DNA of 61,203 bases, taken from the NCBI GenBank assembly GCA_016708925.1, contig JADJET010000013.1:1-61203 (forward strand). Reading direction: 5' to 3'. Of the stretch, positions 6,962 to 15,746 are shown one piece after another. The notes beneath the pieces are model-generated. The model worked only from the letters and a program-made list of their open reading frames with translations. It made no database searches and had not been told where the DNA came from. The translations under genes were made by a program, and so were the position numbers. Source of the DNA: Gammaproteobacteria bacterium. Lineage in GTDB: Bacteria; Pseudomonadota; Gammaproteobacteria; Pseudomonadales; Porticoccaceae. Position 1 is the stretch's first letter, and every line of letters begins with the position of its first letter.

Positions 6962-7747
6962 TCAAAACAGCCGCCCGCGCGCCGACAGCCCGCCGTCGAT
7001 GGTGATCATGGTGCCGGTGATGTACGCCGCGAGATCCGAGGCGAGAAACGCCGCCAGATCCGCGACTTCGCCCGGTTCGGCGGGACGGCCGAAGGGCATG
7101 TCCGCGGCCAGTTCGCGCCAGCGTTCGGCCGGCAGACCCTTGGCGACGGCGTTTGTCTCCATCAGTCGCACCAGACGCTCGGTGGCGGTCAGCCCCGGAT
7201 TGATGCCCAGCACCCGTACATTGTCTTTTGGGCTGGCGCTGCCCAGCGCGCGGGTGAACGCGGCCAGACTGGCGTTGCCCGCCGTGCCGGCGATGTAGTT
7301 GGCTTCGGTGACTTCGCCGCCGGCGATGCCGACGATATTGATGATGACGCCACGGCGGCGCCGCGCCAGGGCGGGGTACAGCGCCCGGCACAGGTTGATG
7401 TAGCCGAATACCTTCAGATCCCAGGCGCTGCGCCAGGTGGTTTCATCCACGTTGGCAAGCGCGCCGGCGGGAATCGCCCCGGCATTGTTGATCAGGATGT
7501 CCGCCTCGTCGCAGGCGCTTGCGAGCACCGCCACGCTGGGGCTGTCGGCCAGGTCCAGCGCATGAACCCGAACCTCGACGGGATATCGGCGCGTGAGCGC
7601 GCCGCGCGCCGTTTCGAGATCAGCCGCCGAGCGTGCCGCCAGGTGCAGATGGCAGCCCGCAGCGGCGAGACGTTCCGCAATCGCGCGACCGATGCCGCGC
7701 GATGCGCCGGTGATCAGGGCCGTGCGGCCCGCGAGCTTGAGATCCAT
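6962..7747 (-). CDS. SDR-family protein with an altered catalytic tetrad
   Basis: The 261-residue protein has a normal cofactor site, TGASRGIG (residues 13-20), an NNAG at 87-90 and the C-terminal GTMITIDGG of classical SDRs. The catalytic Asn-Ser-Tyr-Lys set is mostly replaced: K112 stands where Asn is expected (WDLKVFGY), V139-G140 where Ser is expected (NIVGIAGG), and T155 where Lys is expected (NYIAGT), leaving only Y151. A known SDR subgroup shares the WDLKVFGY and YIAG segments, so this is unlikely to be decay. Substrate unknown. It probably forms a minus-strand group with ppnP and slyD. Confidence 0.88.
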   Translation of the reverse strand: MDLKLAGRTALITGASRGIGRAIAERLAAAGCHLHLAARSAADLETARGALTRRYPVEVRVHALDLADSPSVAVLASACDEADILINNAGAIPAGALANVDETTWRSAWDLKVFGYINLCRALYPALARRRRGVIINIVGIAGGEVTEANYIAGTAGNASLAAFTRALGSASPKDNVRVLGINPGLTATERLVRLMETNAVAKGLPAERWRELAADMPFGRPAEPGEVADLAAFLASDLAAYITGTMITIDGGLSARGRLF

Positions 7748-7827
7748 GGGTGTTCACCTCTGCCGCCGATTGTCGGCGCGCATGGAGGTGATGGCAATGG
7801 CACGACCGCCACCGCCACCGCAACCTG

Positions 7828-8109
7828 TCAGCTATAGGTGCAGAAATAAGCGGTCGCCGCTGCCACCTTGACCTTGAAGGTCTGCTGCGCCGCCACCTCG
7901 AACACCTCGCCGGTGTTGTAGGTGTGCCATTCATCGCTGCCGGGCAGCTGGATGCGCAAGGCGCCGCTGATGATCGTCATGGTCTCGTGCTGGCTGGTGC
8001 TGAAGTCGTAATCACCCGCCTCCATCACGCCCACAGTGGCGGGCAACGTCCGCGTCTGGAACCCGATCGATTTGACCTTGCCGGCGAAATACTCGTTGAC
8101 CTGTAACAT
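7828..8109 (-). CDS. ppnP: Pyrimidine/purine nucleoside phosphorylase
   Basis: PpnP (formerly DUF1255) splits nucleosides with phosphate. The 93-residue single-domain cupin matches in length and motifs: NEYFAGKVKSIGF near the N-terminus, GVMEAGDYDF, HETMTIISGAL and the C-terminal AYFCTYS. I place the start at ATG 8109 because AGGAG lies 6 bases upstream; a 12-codon extension to 8145 lacks such support. It sits 60 bases after slyD and 80 before the SDR gene on the same strand. Confidence 0.93.
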   Translation of the reverse strand: MLQVNEYFAGKVKSIGFQTRTLPATVGVMEAGDYDFSTSQHETMTIISGALRIQLPGSDEWHTYNTGEVFEVAAQQTFKVKVAAATAYFCTYS

Positions 8110-8169
8110 GAACTGCTCCTGTACTGCTTGCTGGTTTCCCTTCATCCCTGTAACACGCGCCTTGACTGT

Positions 8170-8652
8170 TCAGTGCTGATGTCCGCCGGCGCCGTGAACA
8201 TGGCCGTGGGCGAGCTCTTCGGCGGTTGCATCCCGCACCGCGATTACTTCGATATCAAATACCAGGCCCCTGCCGGCAAGCGGGTGGTTGAGATCGACAT
8301 CAACATTGAATTTACCCACCTTGACCAGGACTGCACGACGCATGCCACCCTCGCCACGGATGCCCACCACCATGCCCGGCGTCAGCTTGCCGGGCGCGCT
8401 CAGCTGCTTGATGGGCACGCGCTGGATCGAGCCCTCGCGGCGCGGTCCGTAGGCCTGATCGGAAGAGAGGGTGACAGTGAAGCTGTCGCCCGCGACCCGG
8501 CCCTCAAGCGCCGACTCCAACGCCGGCAACAGATTGCGGTGACCATGCAAATACGCCTGGCCGGAGCCTGCGCGGCTGGTTTCGACCTGCACGCCGCCGT
8601 CGTCGCGCAGGGTGTAGTGGAAGGTGACGGCCTTGTTGTGTTCGATCTGCAT
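8170..8652 (-). CDS. slyD: SlyD-like FKBP peptidyl-prolyl isomerase
   Basis: The 160-residue product begins IEHNKAVTFHYTLRDD and has the SlyD pattern of an FKBP domain split by an insert-in-flap domain (YLHGHRNLLPALESAL, DQAYGPRREG, DLNHPLAGRGLVFDIEV). The C-terminus is His-rich (HGHVHGAGGHQH), as in SlyD proteins that bind nickel and feed hydrogenase or urease maturation. The isomerase/chaperone role is well supported; the metal role is inferred from the His tail. It is the first gene of the slyD-ppnP-SDR group. Confidence 0.92.
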   Translation of the reverse strand: MQIEHNKAVTFHYTLRDDGGVQVETSRAGSGQAYLHGHRNLLPALESALEGRVAGDSFTVTLSSDQAYGPRREGSIQRVPIKQLSAPGKLTPGMVVGIRGEGGMRRAVLVKVGKFNVDVDLNHPLAGRGLVFDIEVIAVRDATAEELAHGHVHGAGGHQH

Positions 8653-8745
8653 GGTGTCTGCGCCATGGCGCCTGGATGGCCGGCGCCGAACCGGGCGCGC
8701 ATTTTAGTACAGGTGCAAGTGCTGGAGGAATGACCTTGTTGCAGT

Positions 8746-8770
8746 AAAAACCCGGCCGCGAGGCCGGGTT
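8746..8770 (-). terminator. Rho-independent terminator after the amidohydrolase gene
   Basis: AACCCGGCC (8749-8757) and GGCCGGGTT (8762-8770) form a 9-bp stem with a 4-base loop. Read on the minus strand the stem is followed by TTTTT, so it ends the minus-strand amidohydrolase transcript. Confidence 0.85.
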
Positions 8771-8814
8771 GTTCGGGGTCGGTTGATCCCGGGCTGATGA
8801 CTCCGGATGAGGCT

Positions 8815-10524
8815 TCAGCCGTCGCCGTGGCGCAGCAGGCGGCCGGAATAGGTATTGGTCTGGCAGTCATGGTCGATGGTGACCTGGCCGTTGACCAGCA
8901 CATAGTCATAGCCCTTGGCGCGCTGGACGCGACGCCACTCGCCGGCCGGCATGTCGTGGGTGATCTCGGCCGGCAGGGCCTCGAGCTTTTCATAGTCGTA
9001 AACCACGATGTCCGCCGGCGCGCCCACCTTGATCTGGCCGCGGTTGTTGAAGCCGGCGAGTGCCGCCGGCAGCGCGCTCAACCGCCAGTGAACTTCTTCC
9101 AGCGACAGCATCTTGTGCTCGCGCACATACTTGGAAATGGCTTCCGTTGGATAGCGGCCCGCGGTCAGGAAGCGGGTGTGGGCACCGCCGTCGGACACGC
9201 CGAAGGTAATATAGGGATCGTCGATGATCTCCTTCATGTACTGGAGGTTGCCGGCGTTGGGCAGGGTGGCGAAGAACTCCGCCTTGAGGTTGGTGCCGAC
9301 CGCGATGTCGAGCAGCGCGTCGATGGGGTGCTTGCCGGTCTTCTGCGCGATCAGGCTGAGCTTGTGATCCTTGAACTCGTTGAACTTGTCGGAGTGCGTA
9401 CGCACCAGCACGGTCTCTTCGATAGGCCCGGTGGCAGCGATGCCGGGCGGATTGTCCTTCAGGGATTGCCGCAATGCCGGATCGGCCATTTTCGCCAGCC
9501 GCTCTTCGAAGGTGCCGGTCGTCACATGACGCCAGGCGGGAGAATCGTCCCACAGGTTCCATTCGTCGAGGGAAAAGGTGAACCCGGAGTCCGTGGTGAG
9601 CCCCTGACCATAGACCTTGTTGCCGCGCGCATGACATTCGCTCAGCCAGCGCAATGTGCTGCGGTGGACTTCGGGGTCGCTCGCCACCGCCTGCACCACG
9701 TTGTAGAGCAGCGGCCGGCCGCTGATCGAGGCGACTTCTTCCATGTGCGCGCGATCCTTCGCGGGATCGTTGCCGCTCAGCATGGTCATCTGGATAAAGC
9801 CTTCGTTGCGCTTGGCCAGCACCTTGGCGAGCGCAATGCAGGTTTCGTTGTGCATCACGTCAGTGGGCATCGGGGTGCCGTCGAAGTCCCGCTGCACGTC
9901 GGCGCCGCAGCCGGGCGCCAGGCGTTGCGCCGACCAGCCGCAGCCGCCGGCGTCCATGGCTTCTTCCAGCAGGCGGCAGATTTCGGCTTCTTCGGCCGCG
10001 GTCGGCAGGGCGCCGGCCTTCGCGCGTTCCAGGCCCATCACCCAGGTCAGCAAGGGCGCGACCGGGACATAGGGCAGAATGTTGATCGCCTTGGGGGTAC
10101 GGTCGATGCTGTCGAGATAGTCCGGGAAGGTCACCCAGTCCCAGGGCATGCCCGCCTTCATGGATTCGAACGGGATGGCCTCGACGCGCGTCATCGACAG
10201 CATGGAGCGCTCGCGCAGCTCCGGCGCCACCGGCGCGAAGCCGAAGCCGCAGTTGCCGATCACCACCGAGGTGATGCCATGCCAGCCGGACAGCGTGCAG
10301 TAGGGGTCCCAGAACAGTTGGGCGTCGTAGTGGGTGTGAAGGTCGATGAAGCCTGGGCAGACATGCTTGCCTTCAGCGTCGATCACCTTGCCGGCGTCCT
10401 TGGCGTCGAGGCGGCCGATCTTGGTGATGGTGCCGTCCTTGATGCCGATATCGGCGCGGTAGCGCGGAATGCGGGTGCCGTCGAAGATGGTGCCGTTCTT
10501 GATGATGGTGTCGAACGTGGTCAT
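8815..10524 (-). CDS. N-acyl-D-amino-acid deacylase-family amidohydrolase, copy 1
   Basis: This 569-residue protein starts with the beta-sandwich segment FDTIIKNGTIFDGT. It then shows the metal-binding PGFIDLHTHYDAQ, the IGNCGFGFAP segment whose Cys is a zinc ligand in D-aminoacylases, and the catalytic GVSDGGAHT. A C-terminal PADIVVYDY returns to the sandwich domain. The family hydrolyses N-acyl-D-amino acids or related amides; the substrate here is not predictable. A paralogue of nearly the same length lies at 34757-36496. The upstream region contains a short tandem-repeat array, and a terminator follows the gene. Confidence 0.92.
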   Translation of the reverse strand: MTTFDTIIKNGTIFDGTRIPRYRADIGIKDGTITKIGRLDAKDAGKVIDAEGKHVCPGFIDLHTHYDAQLFWDPYCTLSGWHGITSVVIGNCGFGFAPVAPELRERSMLSMTRVEAIPFESMKAGMPWDWVTFPDYLDSIDRTPKAINILPYVPVAPLLTWVMGLERAKAGALPTAAEEAEICRLLEEAMDAGGCGWSAQRLAPGCGADVQRDFDGTPMPTDVMHNETCIALAKVLAKRNEGFIQMTMLSGNDPAKDRAHMEEVASISGRPLLYNVVQAVASDPEVHRSTLRWLSECHARGNKVYGQGLTTDSGFTFSLDEWNLWDDSPAWRHVTTGTFEERLAKMADPALRQSLKDNPPGIAATGPIEETVLVRTHSDKFNEFKDHKLSLIAQKTGKHPIDALLDIAVGTNLKAEFFATLPNAGNLQYMKEIIDDPYITFGVSDGGAHTRFLTAGRYPTEAISKYVREHKMLSLEEVHWRLSALPAALAGFNNRGQIKVGAPADIVVYDYEKLEALPAEITHDMPAGEWRRVQRAKGYDYVLVNGQVTIDHDCQTNTYSGRLLRHGDG

Positions 10525-10612
10525 GGTAAAAAACTCCCGGGTTTTGGGGCCGGTCGATACCTGAAGCGACAGCTTGTCAGTTCTGGTGAGAACGCTTCAG
10601 GGGTGGGCCCCT

Positions 10613-10680
10613 TGTTATCGTGTAGGTTGTTATCGTGTAACCAGTTACCGTGTAACCAGTGATGGTGTAAGCAGTGGTTA
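10613..10680 (+). repeat. Imperfect 15-bp tandem repeats upstream of the amidohydrolase
   Basis: About four tandem copies of a unit near TTACCGTGTAACCAG lie between 10613 and 10680 (versions TTATCGTGTAGG, TTATCGTGTAACCAG, TTACCGTGTAACCAG, TGATGGTGTAAGCAG). They sit about 90-160 bases before the minus-strand amidohydrolase start. The rest of the 351-bp intergenic space (10525-10875) shows no gene. A direct-repeat regulator site or simple slippage expansion would both fit. Confidence 0.65.
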
Positions 10681-10875
10681 TGTTCGGCTGACTATAGACC
10701 AGCGCGCACGCGATGCACAGAGCGGCCCCATGACCGGCGTGCGCCGCTGGGTTCCGGGCCGCGACACGGGACGCGTCATGGCCGGAAATGCCGTCGCATA
10801 GGGCGGGGGGGAGAGCGGGAAGAAATGCGGTTGGTTGCTAGCGGGTGGCTGCCACAGCAGTTTTTCAGAACAGGG

Positions 10876-11247
10876 TTAAGCGATGCCGTAAGCGCGCGCG
10901 GTCTGCAGCAGCAACAGGCGGTCGGTGGGGTCCAGGGCGACAAACTCGCAGCCGACATGTTGCTGCCGCAAACCGCCGGGGTCCTTTTGTTGCCAGGCGA
11001 CGCGAATCCCGGCATCAATGGCCACCATGCCCTTGTCGGGATGGGGCAGGTGAATGGTGACCAGACGCGAACCCGGCGTGGACAGTCTTTCATGCGCATG
11101 CAGCATCATGCCGCCGGTGGCAATGTCGCCCAGGTAGCCGATCACTTTGTGGCTGGCGTGGTCGTATATTTTGGCCAGCGCGATGAAGCGGGTGCGCCGT
11201 GAGCGACGGGGGTCGATAGCGGAGGGGCTGGATTGGGGCGCTGACAT
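10876..11247 (-). CDS. PilZ-domain protein
   Basis: The 123-residue product is essentially one PilZ domain. It has R14xxxR18 (RRSRR) near the N-terminus and DIATGGM (D41xA43xxG46) matching the [D/N]xSxxG partner motif except that Ser is Ala. PilZ domains bind cyclic di-GMP through these two motifs; the Ser-to-Ala change may weaken but need not abolish binding. I place the start at ATG 11247. A long N-terminal extension in the same frame is low-complexity and overlaps the divergent gene's upstream region. The target process is unknown. Confidence 0.85.
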   Translation of the reverse strand: MSAPQSSPSAIDPRRSRRTRFIALAKIYDHASHKVIGYLGDIATGGMMLHAHERLSTPGSRLVTIHLPHPDKGMVAIDAGIRVAWQQKDPGGLRQQHVGCEFVALDPTDRLLLLQTARAYGIA

Positions 11248-11365
11248 CGGCGGATCATAGCCATCCGCCGGGGTGCTGCCAAGCGGCAGTCGAGCCAGCA
11301 GGCGACGGACGGATCGAGGCCGGGACCAAACGGCCGACAATAAACGGGCAACACAAGAGGATTTC

Positions 11366-12886
11366 ATGGCAGGTAACGGATTGTCGATCTGGATACTGGG
11401 GTTGCAGGTGTTCGCGGTGGGGGTGCTCACCCTGCTGGTCATGGGTGTGCTGGCGATCATTTGGATGTACGTTCACGACGTGCGCCAGAAGCGCCATGCG
11501 ATCCTCCGGAACTTCCCGGTGATCGGACGCTTTCGCTACTTCTTTGAACACCTGGGGCATTTCTTCCGGCAGTATTTTTTCGCGATGGATCGCGAGGAAA
11601 TGCCGTTCAATCGCGCCCAGCGTTCGTGGGTGTATCGCGCCGCCAAGAACATCGACAGCACCCTCGCCTTCGGCTCCACCGCCAACCTGGCGGCGCCCGG
11701 CGCCGTGCTCTTTGTGCCGGAAGTGTTCCCCACGCTGGAAGAAGATGCGGTGATGGCGGGGCCGCTGTTGATCGGTCCGCATTGCGCCAACCCTTACCTG
11801 GCGCGGTCGTTTTTCAACGTGTCCGCGCTGAGTTATGGCGCCATTTCGAAAGTGGCGACGCTGGCCCTGTCGGGAGGCGCCGCGCGCGCTGGGTGCTGGC
11901 TGAATACCGGGGAGGGCGGGCTTTCCCCCTATCACCTCGACGGAGGTTGCGATCTGGTATTTCAGATCGGCACCGCCAAATACGGCGTGCGCGATGCCCA
12001 GGGTCGCCTCAGCGACGAGCGCCTGCGCGAACTCGCCGCGCACCCGCAAATAAAAATGTTCGAGCTGAAGCTGAGCCAGGGTGCCAAGCCCGGCAAGGGC
12101 GGCATCCTGCCGGGGCTCAAGGTGACCGAGGAAGTGGCCCACATTCGCGGCATTCCGGTCGGGCGGGATTCGATAAGCCCCAACGGCCATCCCGAAGTAC
12201 GCAATGTCGCGCAATTGCTCGACATGATCGCCCATATCCGCGCGGTCACCGGCAAGCCGGTCGGCTTCAAGCTGGTGATCGGCGGCACCGGGTTTTTCGA
12301 TGAGCTCTGCCTGGAAGTGCTGCGCCGCGGGCCGGAAGGCGTCGCCCCCGATTTCATCACGCTCGACAGCGGCGATGGCGGCAGCGGCGCGGCGCCCCAG
12401 AGCCTCATGGACCACGCCGGGCTGGGCATTCGCGAGAGCCTGCCCGCCGTGGTGGATACGCTGCGCGAATACGGCCTGCGGGAGCGCATCCGCGTCATCG
12501 CGGCCGGCAAGCTCATCCTGCCGGTCGATGTGGCCTGGGCGCTATGCGTGGGGGCTGACTTCGTGGTGTCGGCGCGGGGTTTCATGTTCGCGCTGGGCTG
12601 CATCCAGGCGATGCAGTGCAATCGCAACACCTGCCCCACCGGAGTGACCACTCACAATCCGGATTTGCAGCGCGGGCTGGACCCGGCCGACAAGGCGGCG
12701 CGCGTCGCCCATTACGTCGCCAACCTCGTCCGCGAAGTGGGCGTGATCGCCCACAGTTGCGGTGTGCCCAGCCCCCGGGATCTGCAGCGCAGTCACGCCC
12801 GCATCGTCACCGAATTCGGCCAATCCGAACCGCTGGACCGCTACTACGCGAAAGCGGCGGCACAGAATCCGGTCTTTCCCCGTTGA
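11366..12886 (+). CDS. FMN-binding glutamate synthase-family protein, membrane-anchored
   Basis: The 506-residue product contains only the FMN/synthase barrel of glutamate synthase, without the glutaminase domain. Visible features include the FMN-site segment NVSALSYGAIS, NTGEGGLSPYHL, ITLDSGDGGSGAAP, and CNRNTCPTGVTT, which matches the [3Fe-4S] cysteine motif. The N-terminus (residues about 6-33) is a single hydrophobic helix, so the enzyme is probably tethered to the inner membrane. AAGAGG precedes ATG 11366. Such stand-alone proteins are common, but the reaction is not established. Confidence 0.9.
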   Translation: MAGNGLSIWILGLQVFAVGVLTLLVMGVLAIIWMYVHDVRQKRHAILRNFPVIGRFRYFFEHLGHFFRQYFFAMDREEMPFNRAQRSWVYRAAKNIDSTLAFGSTANLAAPGAVLFVPEVFPTLEEDAVMAGPLLIGPHCANPYLARSFFNVSALSYGAISKVATLALSGGAARAGCWLNTGEGGLSPYHLDGGCDLVFQIGTAKYGVRDAQGRLSDERLRELAAHPQIKMFELKLSQGAKPGKGGILPGLKVTEEVAHIRGIPVGRDSISPNGHPEVRNVAQLLDMIAHIRAVTGKPVGFKLVIGGTGFFDELCLEVLRRGPEGVAPDFITLDSGDGGSGAAPQSLMDHAGLGIRESLPAVVDTLREYGLRERIRVIAAGKLILPVDVAWALCVGADFVVSARGFMFALGCIQAMQCNRNTCPTGVTTHNPDLQRGLDPADKAARVAHYVANLVREVGVIAHSCGVPSPRDLQRSHARIVTEFGQSEPLDRYYAKAAAQNPVFPR

Positions 12887-12956
12887 CTGCATCACTGTTG
12901 CCGCGCCGCAATCACCGGCGCGGGATCGCCATCACCACCCGACAGGAGGGCCTCCG

Positions 12957-13622
12957 ATGTCTGGACCGATCACCGCGTACGGCAAACTGCACCAGGGGTT
13001 GTTCCGGCGCCTGCGCCATCTCGACGGCCTTCCCCCGCTGTTGATGCGACTCTATCTGGCGCCGGTCATGATCGCGGTCGGGCTGCACAAATTCCGCAAC
13101 TGGGACGACATGGTCGCCTGGTTCGGCAATCCCGACTGGGGCCTCGGGTTGCCGGTTCCTGCGCTCATGGTGGCGCTGGCGGCCAGTGCCGAATTGTTCG
13201 GCGGGTTCGCATTGTTGCTCGGGCTGGCGGTGCGCTGGTTCGCGATACCCCTGCTGATCTCCATGGCGGTCGCCACTGCCACGGTGCACTGGCAGCACGG
13301 CTGGTTCGCGATCGCGCCCGGCGATCCCGACACCAGCACCGCCAAGGTGCTGGCGATGGTGGGCATTCCTGCCGCCGCGCGCAGTCTTGAGAACAGCGTC
13401 GAAGTCGGACAGCGGGTGAACGCGGCCCGCAGCTTGCTGCGGGAGCACGGCAACTACGACTGGCTTACCGAAAAAGGCAATTTCGTGGTGTTGAATAACG
13501 GCATCGAGTTTGCCGCCACCTATTTCATCATGCTGCTCAGTCTGTTTTTCGCGGGGGGCGGGCGGTACGTCAGCCTCGACTATTGGCTGGCCCGTCGCAC
13601 CGGCGCCGTCGCCATCGACTGA
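12957..13622 (+). CDS. DoxX-family membrane protein
   Basis: The 221-residue protein has the DoxX four-helix pattern: RLYLAPVMIAVGLHKFRNW, then an Ala/Leu-rich helix with AELFGGFALLLGLAVRW, LISMAVATATVHW, and a late helix FAATYFIMLLSLFF. It has a soluble insertion of about 70 residues between helices three and four. AGGAGG precedes the ATG. DoxX proteins are linked to quinone-related redox, but no specific function is assigned. A small ABM-domain gene follows 111 bases downstream. Confidence 0.88.
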   Translation: MSGPITAYGKLHQGLFRRLRHLDGLPPLLMRLYLAPVMIAVGLHKFRNWDDMVAWFGNPDWGLGLPVPALMVALAASAELFGGFALLLGLAVRWFAIPLLISMAVATATVHWQHGWFAIAPGDPDTSTAKVLAMVGIPAAARSLENSVEVGQRVNAARSLLREHGNYDWLTEKGNFVVLNNGIEFAATYFIMLLSLFFAGGGRYVSLDYWLARRTGAVAID

Positions 13623-13733
13623 TCCTGTGTGTCCGAGCCGCTTGGCACGGTGGCGGGGTTGCCCTAGTATCCGGGGTCCGCTCACGCGGACCATAACAAT
13701 ACAAACCCACCACACAACCGGAAGGAGAACCCC

Positions 13734-14024
13734 ATGACCTGCACCGTACTGCTCGAACTGAAAGTCAAACCCGAATGCGTCAAGGACACCATCGAGGGCC
13801 TCGGCGCCTTGCTGCCGTCGACCCGCACCTACCCGGGCTGCATCGAGGTCTACGCGCACCAGAATCAGGACGACCCCACCAATATCGTCGCGATTGAAGT
13901 CTGGGAATCCCGTCAGGCCTATGAAAAATATTTCGCCTGGCGCACCGAGACCGGCGTGATCGGCCAGCTCGCGAACTGGGTTGCCGCGCCGCCTTCGATC
14001 CGTTACTTCGACAAGAAAGCCTGA
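13734..14024 (+). CDS. ABM-domain protein (putative quinol monooxygenase)
   Basis: The 96-residue protein is a single antibiotic-biosynthesis-monooxygenase domain: an opening strand CTVLLELKVKPE, the TRTYPGCIEVYAHQNQ core, and VAIEVWESRQAYEKY. Dimeric proteins of this kind act on quinols or in stress responses, and many are uncharacterised. AAGGAG lies 6 bases before the ATG. Its position after a DoxX gene suggests a shared redox role, which is inference. Confidence 0.88.
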   Translation: MTCTVLLELKVKPECVKDTIEGLGALLPSTRTYPGCIEVYAHQNQDDPTNIVAIEVWESRQAYEKYFAWRTETGVIGQLANWVAAPPSIRYFDKKA

Positions 14025-14081
14025 GCCTCGCGACGGAGCGGCCAGCGCCGCTCCGCTTCACCCAGGGCCACTCGAATAACC

Positions 14082-14166
14082 GTCATGCCCGCGCAGGCGG
14101 GCATCCAGCGCTTGAAACACGGATTCCCGCCCGCCTTCGTGGGGGCGGGCTCTACGCGGGAACGCC
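14082..14166. repeat. Dispersed GC-rich palindromic repeat
   Basis: CGTCATGCCCGCGCAGGCGG begins a unit with two GC-rich hairpins and ends near GCCGATGACAG. It resembles the widely dispersed proteobacterial repeat beginning CGTCATTCCCGCG and is related to the element at 27685-27804. It lies between the convergent ABM and argA genes. Confidence 0.55.
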
Positions 14167-14207
14167 GATGACAGAATAATTCGGGGCATTCTTGGCTTTA
14201 TCCCGCC

Positions 14208-15515
14208 TCACAACGTCTTCTGAAAAATCTTCGAACGCCGCTGATAGTTGTACAGCTCGGCCTTGGCCGCCGGCAGGTCCTCGATGCCGATGGGCGTGAA
14301 GCCTTTCTCGCGAAACCAGTGCTCCGCCTGGGTGGTCAACACAAACAGATACTTGAGGCCGTGCTCGGCGCGGGCTTTGGTTTCGAGCTGCGCCAGCAGC
14401 CGGCTGCCCAGTCCCTGATTGCAGAAGTCGGGGTGGGTGGCAACACAGGCGAGTTCCGCCGCCGCCTTGTCCGCAAAGGGGTAGAGCGCGGCGCAGCCGA
14501 TGATGGTGCCCTCGGGATGCACGGTGACGTGAAACCGCGAAATCTCGGTTTCGAGCAGTTCGCGCGAGCGCTTCACCAGCACGCCCTGTTCCTCCAGAGG
14601 TGTGATCAGCTCCAGGATACCGCCGATGTCGTCGATGGTGGCCTGACGAATGACTTCGCTGCCGTCCTTGAGAATCAGCGTGCCCGCACCGTCGCGGGTG
14701 AACAGCTCGCGGAGCAGGGCGCCGTCCTCGGCAAAGCCGATCAGATGGCTGCGCTGCACGCCGTTGAGGCAGGCCTGATAGCCCGCGCGCAGGGATGCGG
14801 CCAGCACCGGCTGCTCGCGCAGACGCTCGATCCAGGTGACCGCCTCGTGGAGCGCGATGACTTTTTGCAGGCGGCCCTCGGCAGCGTAGACGCCGGCTTC
14901 CGCGCCGATGAAGATGAGCTTGTCGGCTTGCAGGCTGATGGCGGTCTGAATGGCGACATCCTCGCAGGTGAGGTTGAACACCTCGCCGGTGGGCGAATAG
15001 CCGACCGGTGACAGCAGCACAATGGCGCCGCTGTCCAGATGGCCGCGGATACCCACGCGGTCGATGCGGCGCACTTCGCCGGTGTGGTGAAAATCCACGC
15101 CGTTGCGGATACCGAGCGGCTTGGCGGTAATCAGGTTGCCGCCCACCACGCGCACCCGCGCGCCCTGCATGGGAGAGTTCACGGCGCCCATCGACAACGC
15201 CGCCTCGATGCTGATGCGGATGCTGCCCACGGCTTCCTGCACGCACGCCATGACTTCGGCATCGGTGACCCGCACCTCATCCTCGAAGCAGCAGTCGAGA
15301 TGGCGCAGTTCGATCTGGCGATCCACCTGGGGCCTGGCGCCGTGCACCAGCACTACCCGGATACCCTGGGCCGCGAGCAGCGCGATATCGCCGACCAAGT
15401 GCGGAAAATTCGCGTGCAGGATGGCGGCGCCGCGCAGCACGATCACGAAGGTCTTGCCCCGGTGCATGTTGCTGTAGGGCGCGGTGTCGCGAAAAAACTT
15501 CACGTAGTCGTTCAC
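14208..15515 (-). CDS. argA: N-acetylglutamate synthase
   Basis: ArgA makes N-acetylglutamate from acetyl-CoA and glutamate, the first step of arginine synthesis. The 435-residue protein has an amino-acid-kinase-like N-terminal domain (KTFVIVLRGAAIL, VLVHGARPQVD, VLLSPVGYSPTGEVFNL) and a C-terminal GNAT domain (ELACVATHPDFCNQGLGSRLL) with the acetyl-CoA loop. This is the classical gammaproteobacterial ArgA architecture. It is divergent from the valine catabolic operon, with 231 bases between the starts. Confidence 0.96.
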   Translation of the reverse strand: MNDYVKFFRDTAPYSNMHRGKTFVIVLRGAAILHANFPHLVGDIALLAAQGIRVVLVHGARPQVDRQIELRHLDCCFEDEVRVTDAEVMACVQEAVGSIRISIEAALSMGAVNSPMQGARVRVVGGNLITAKPLGIRNGVDFHHTGEVRRIDRVGIRGHLDSGAIVLLSPVGYSPTGEVFNLTCEDVAIQTAISLQADKLIFIGAEAGVYAAEGRLQKVIALHEAVTWIERLREQPVLAASLRAGYQACLNGVQRSHLIGFAEDGALLRELFTRDGAGTLILKDGSEVIRQATIDDIGGILELITPLEEQGVLVKRSRELLETEISRFHVTVHPEGTIIGCAALYPFADKAAAELACVATHPDFCNQGLGSRLLAQLETKARAEHGLKYLFVLTTQAEHWFREKGFTPIGIEDLPAAKAELYNYQRRSKIFQKTL

Positions 15516-15746
15516 GCTCGGGATCTGCCGGTTGCCGGATTGCGGGGCCGTCAGTATACCAGCGGGTCCGCGCCGCTCCGTGGCATGCCGCCGCCGCCGC
15601 CGGCGCGCGTTTGAGCGGGCGCGGGCATTCTGTACAATCGGCGACCACCCGCCCGTTGCGGCAAGCGCGGCTGATCAACGCCAATCCGGAGCACCGGAAC
15701 CAGTGCCGCCGGCCGCCACGACGCCCACCACCCAATGAGGTCAGCC

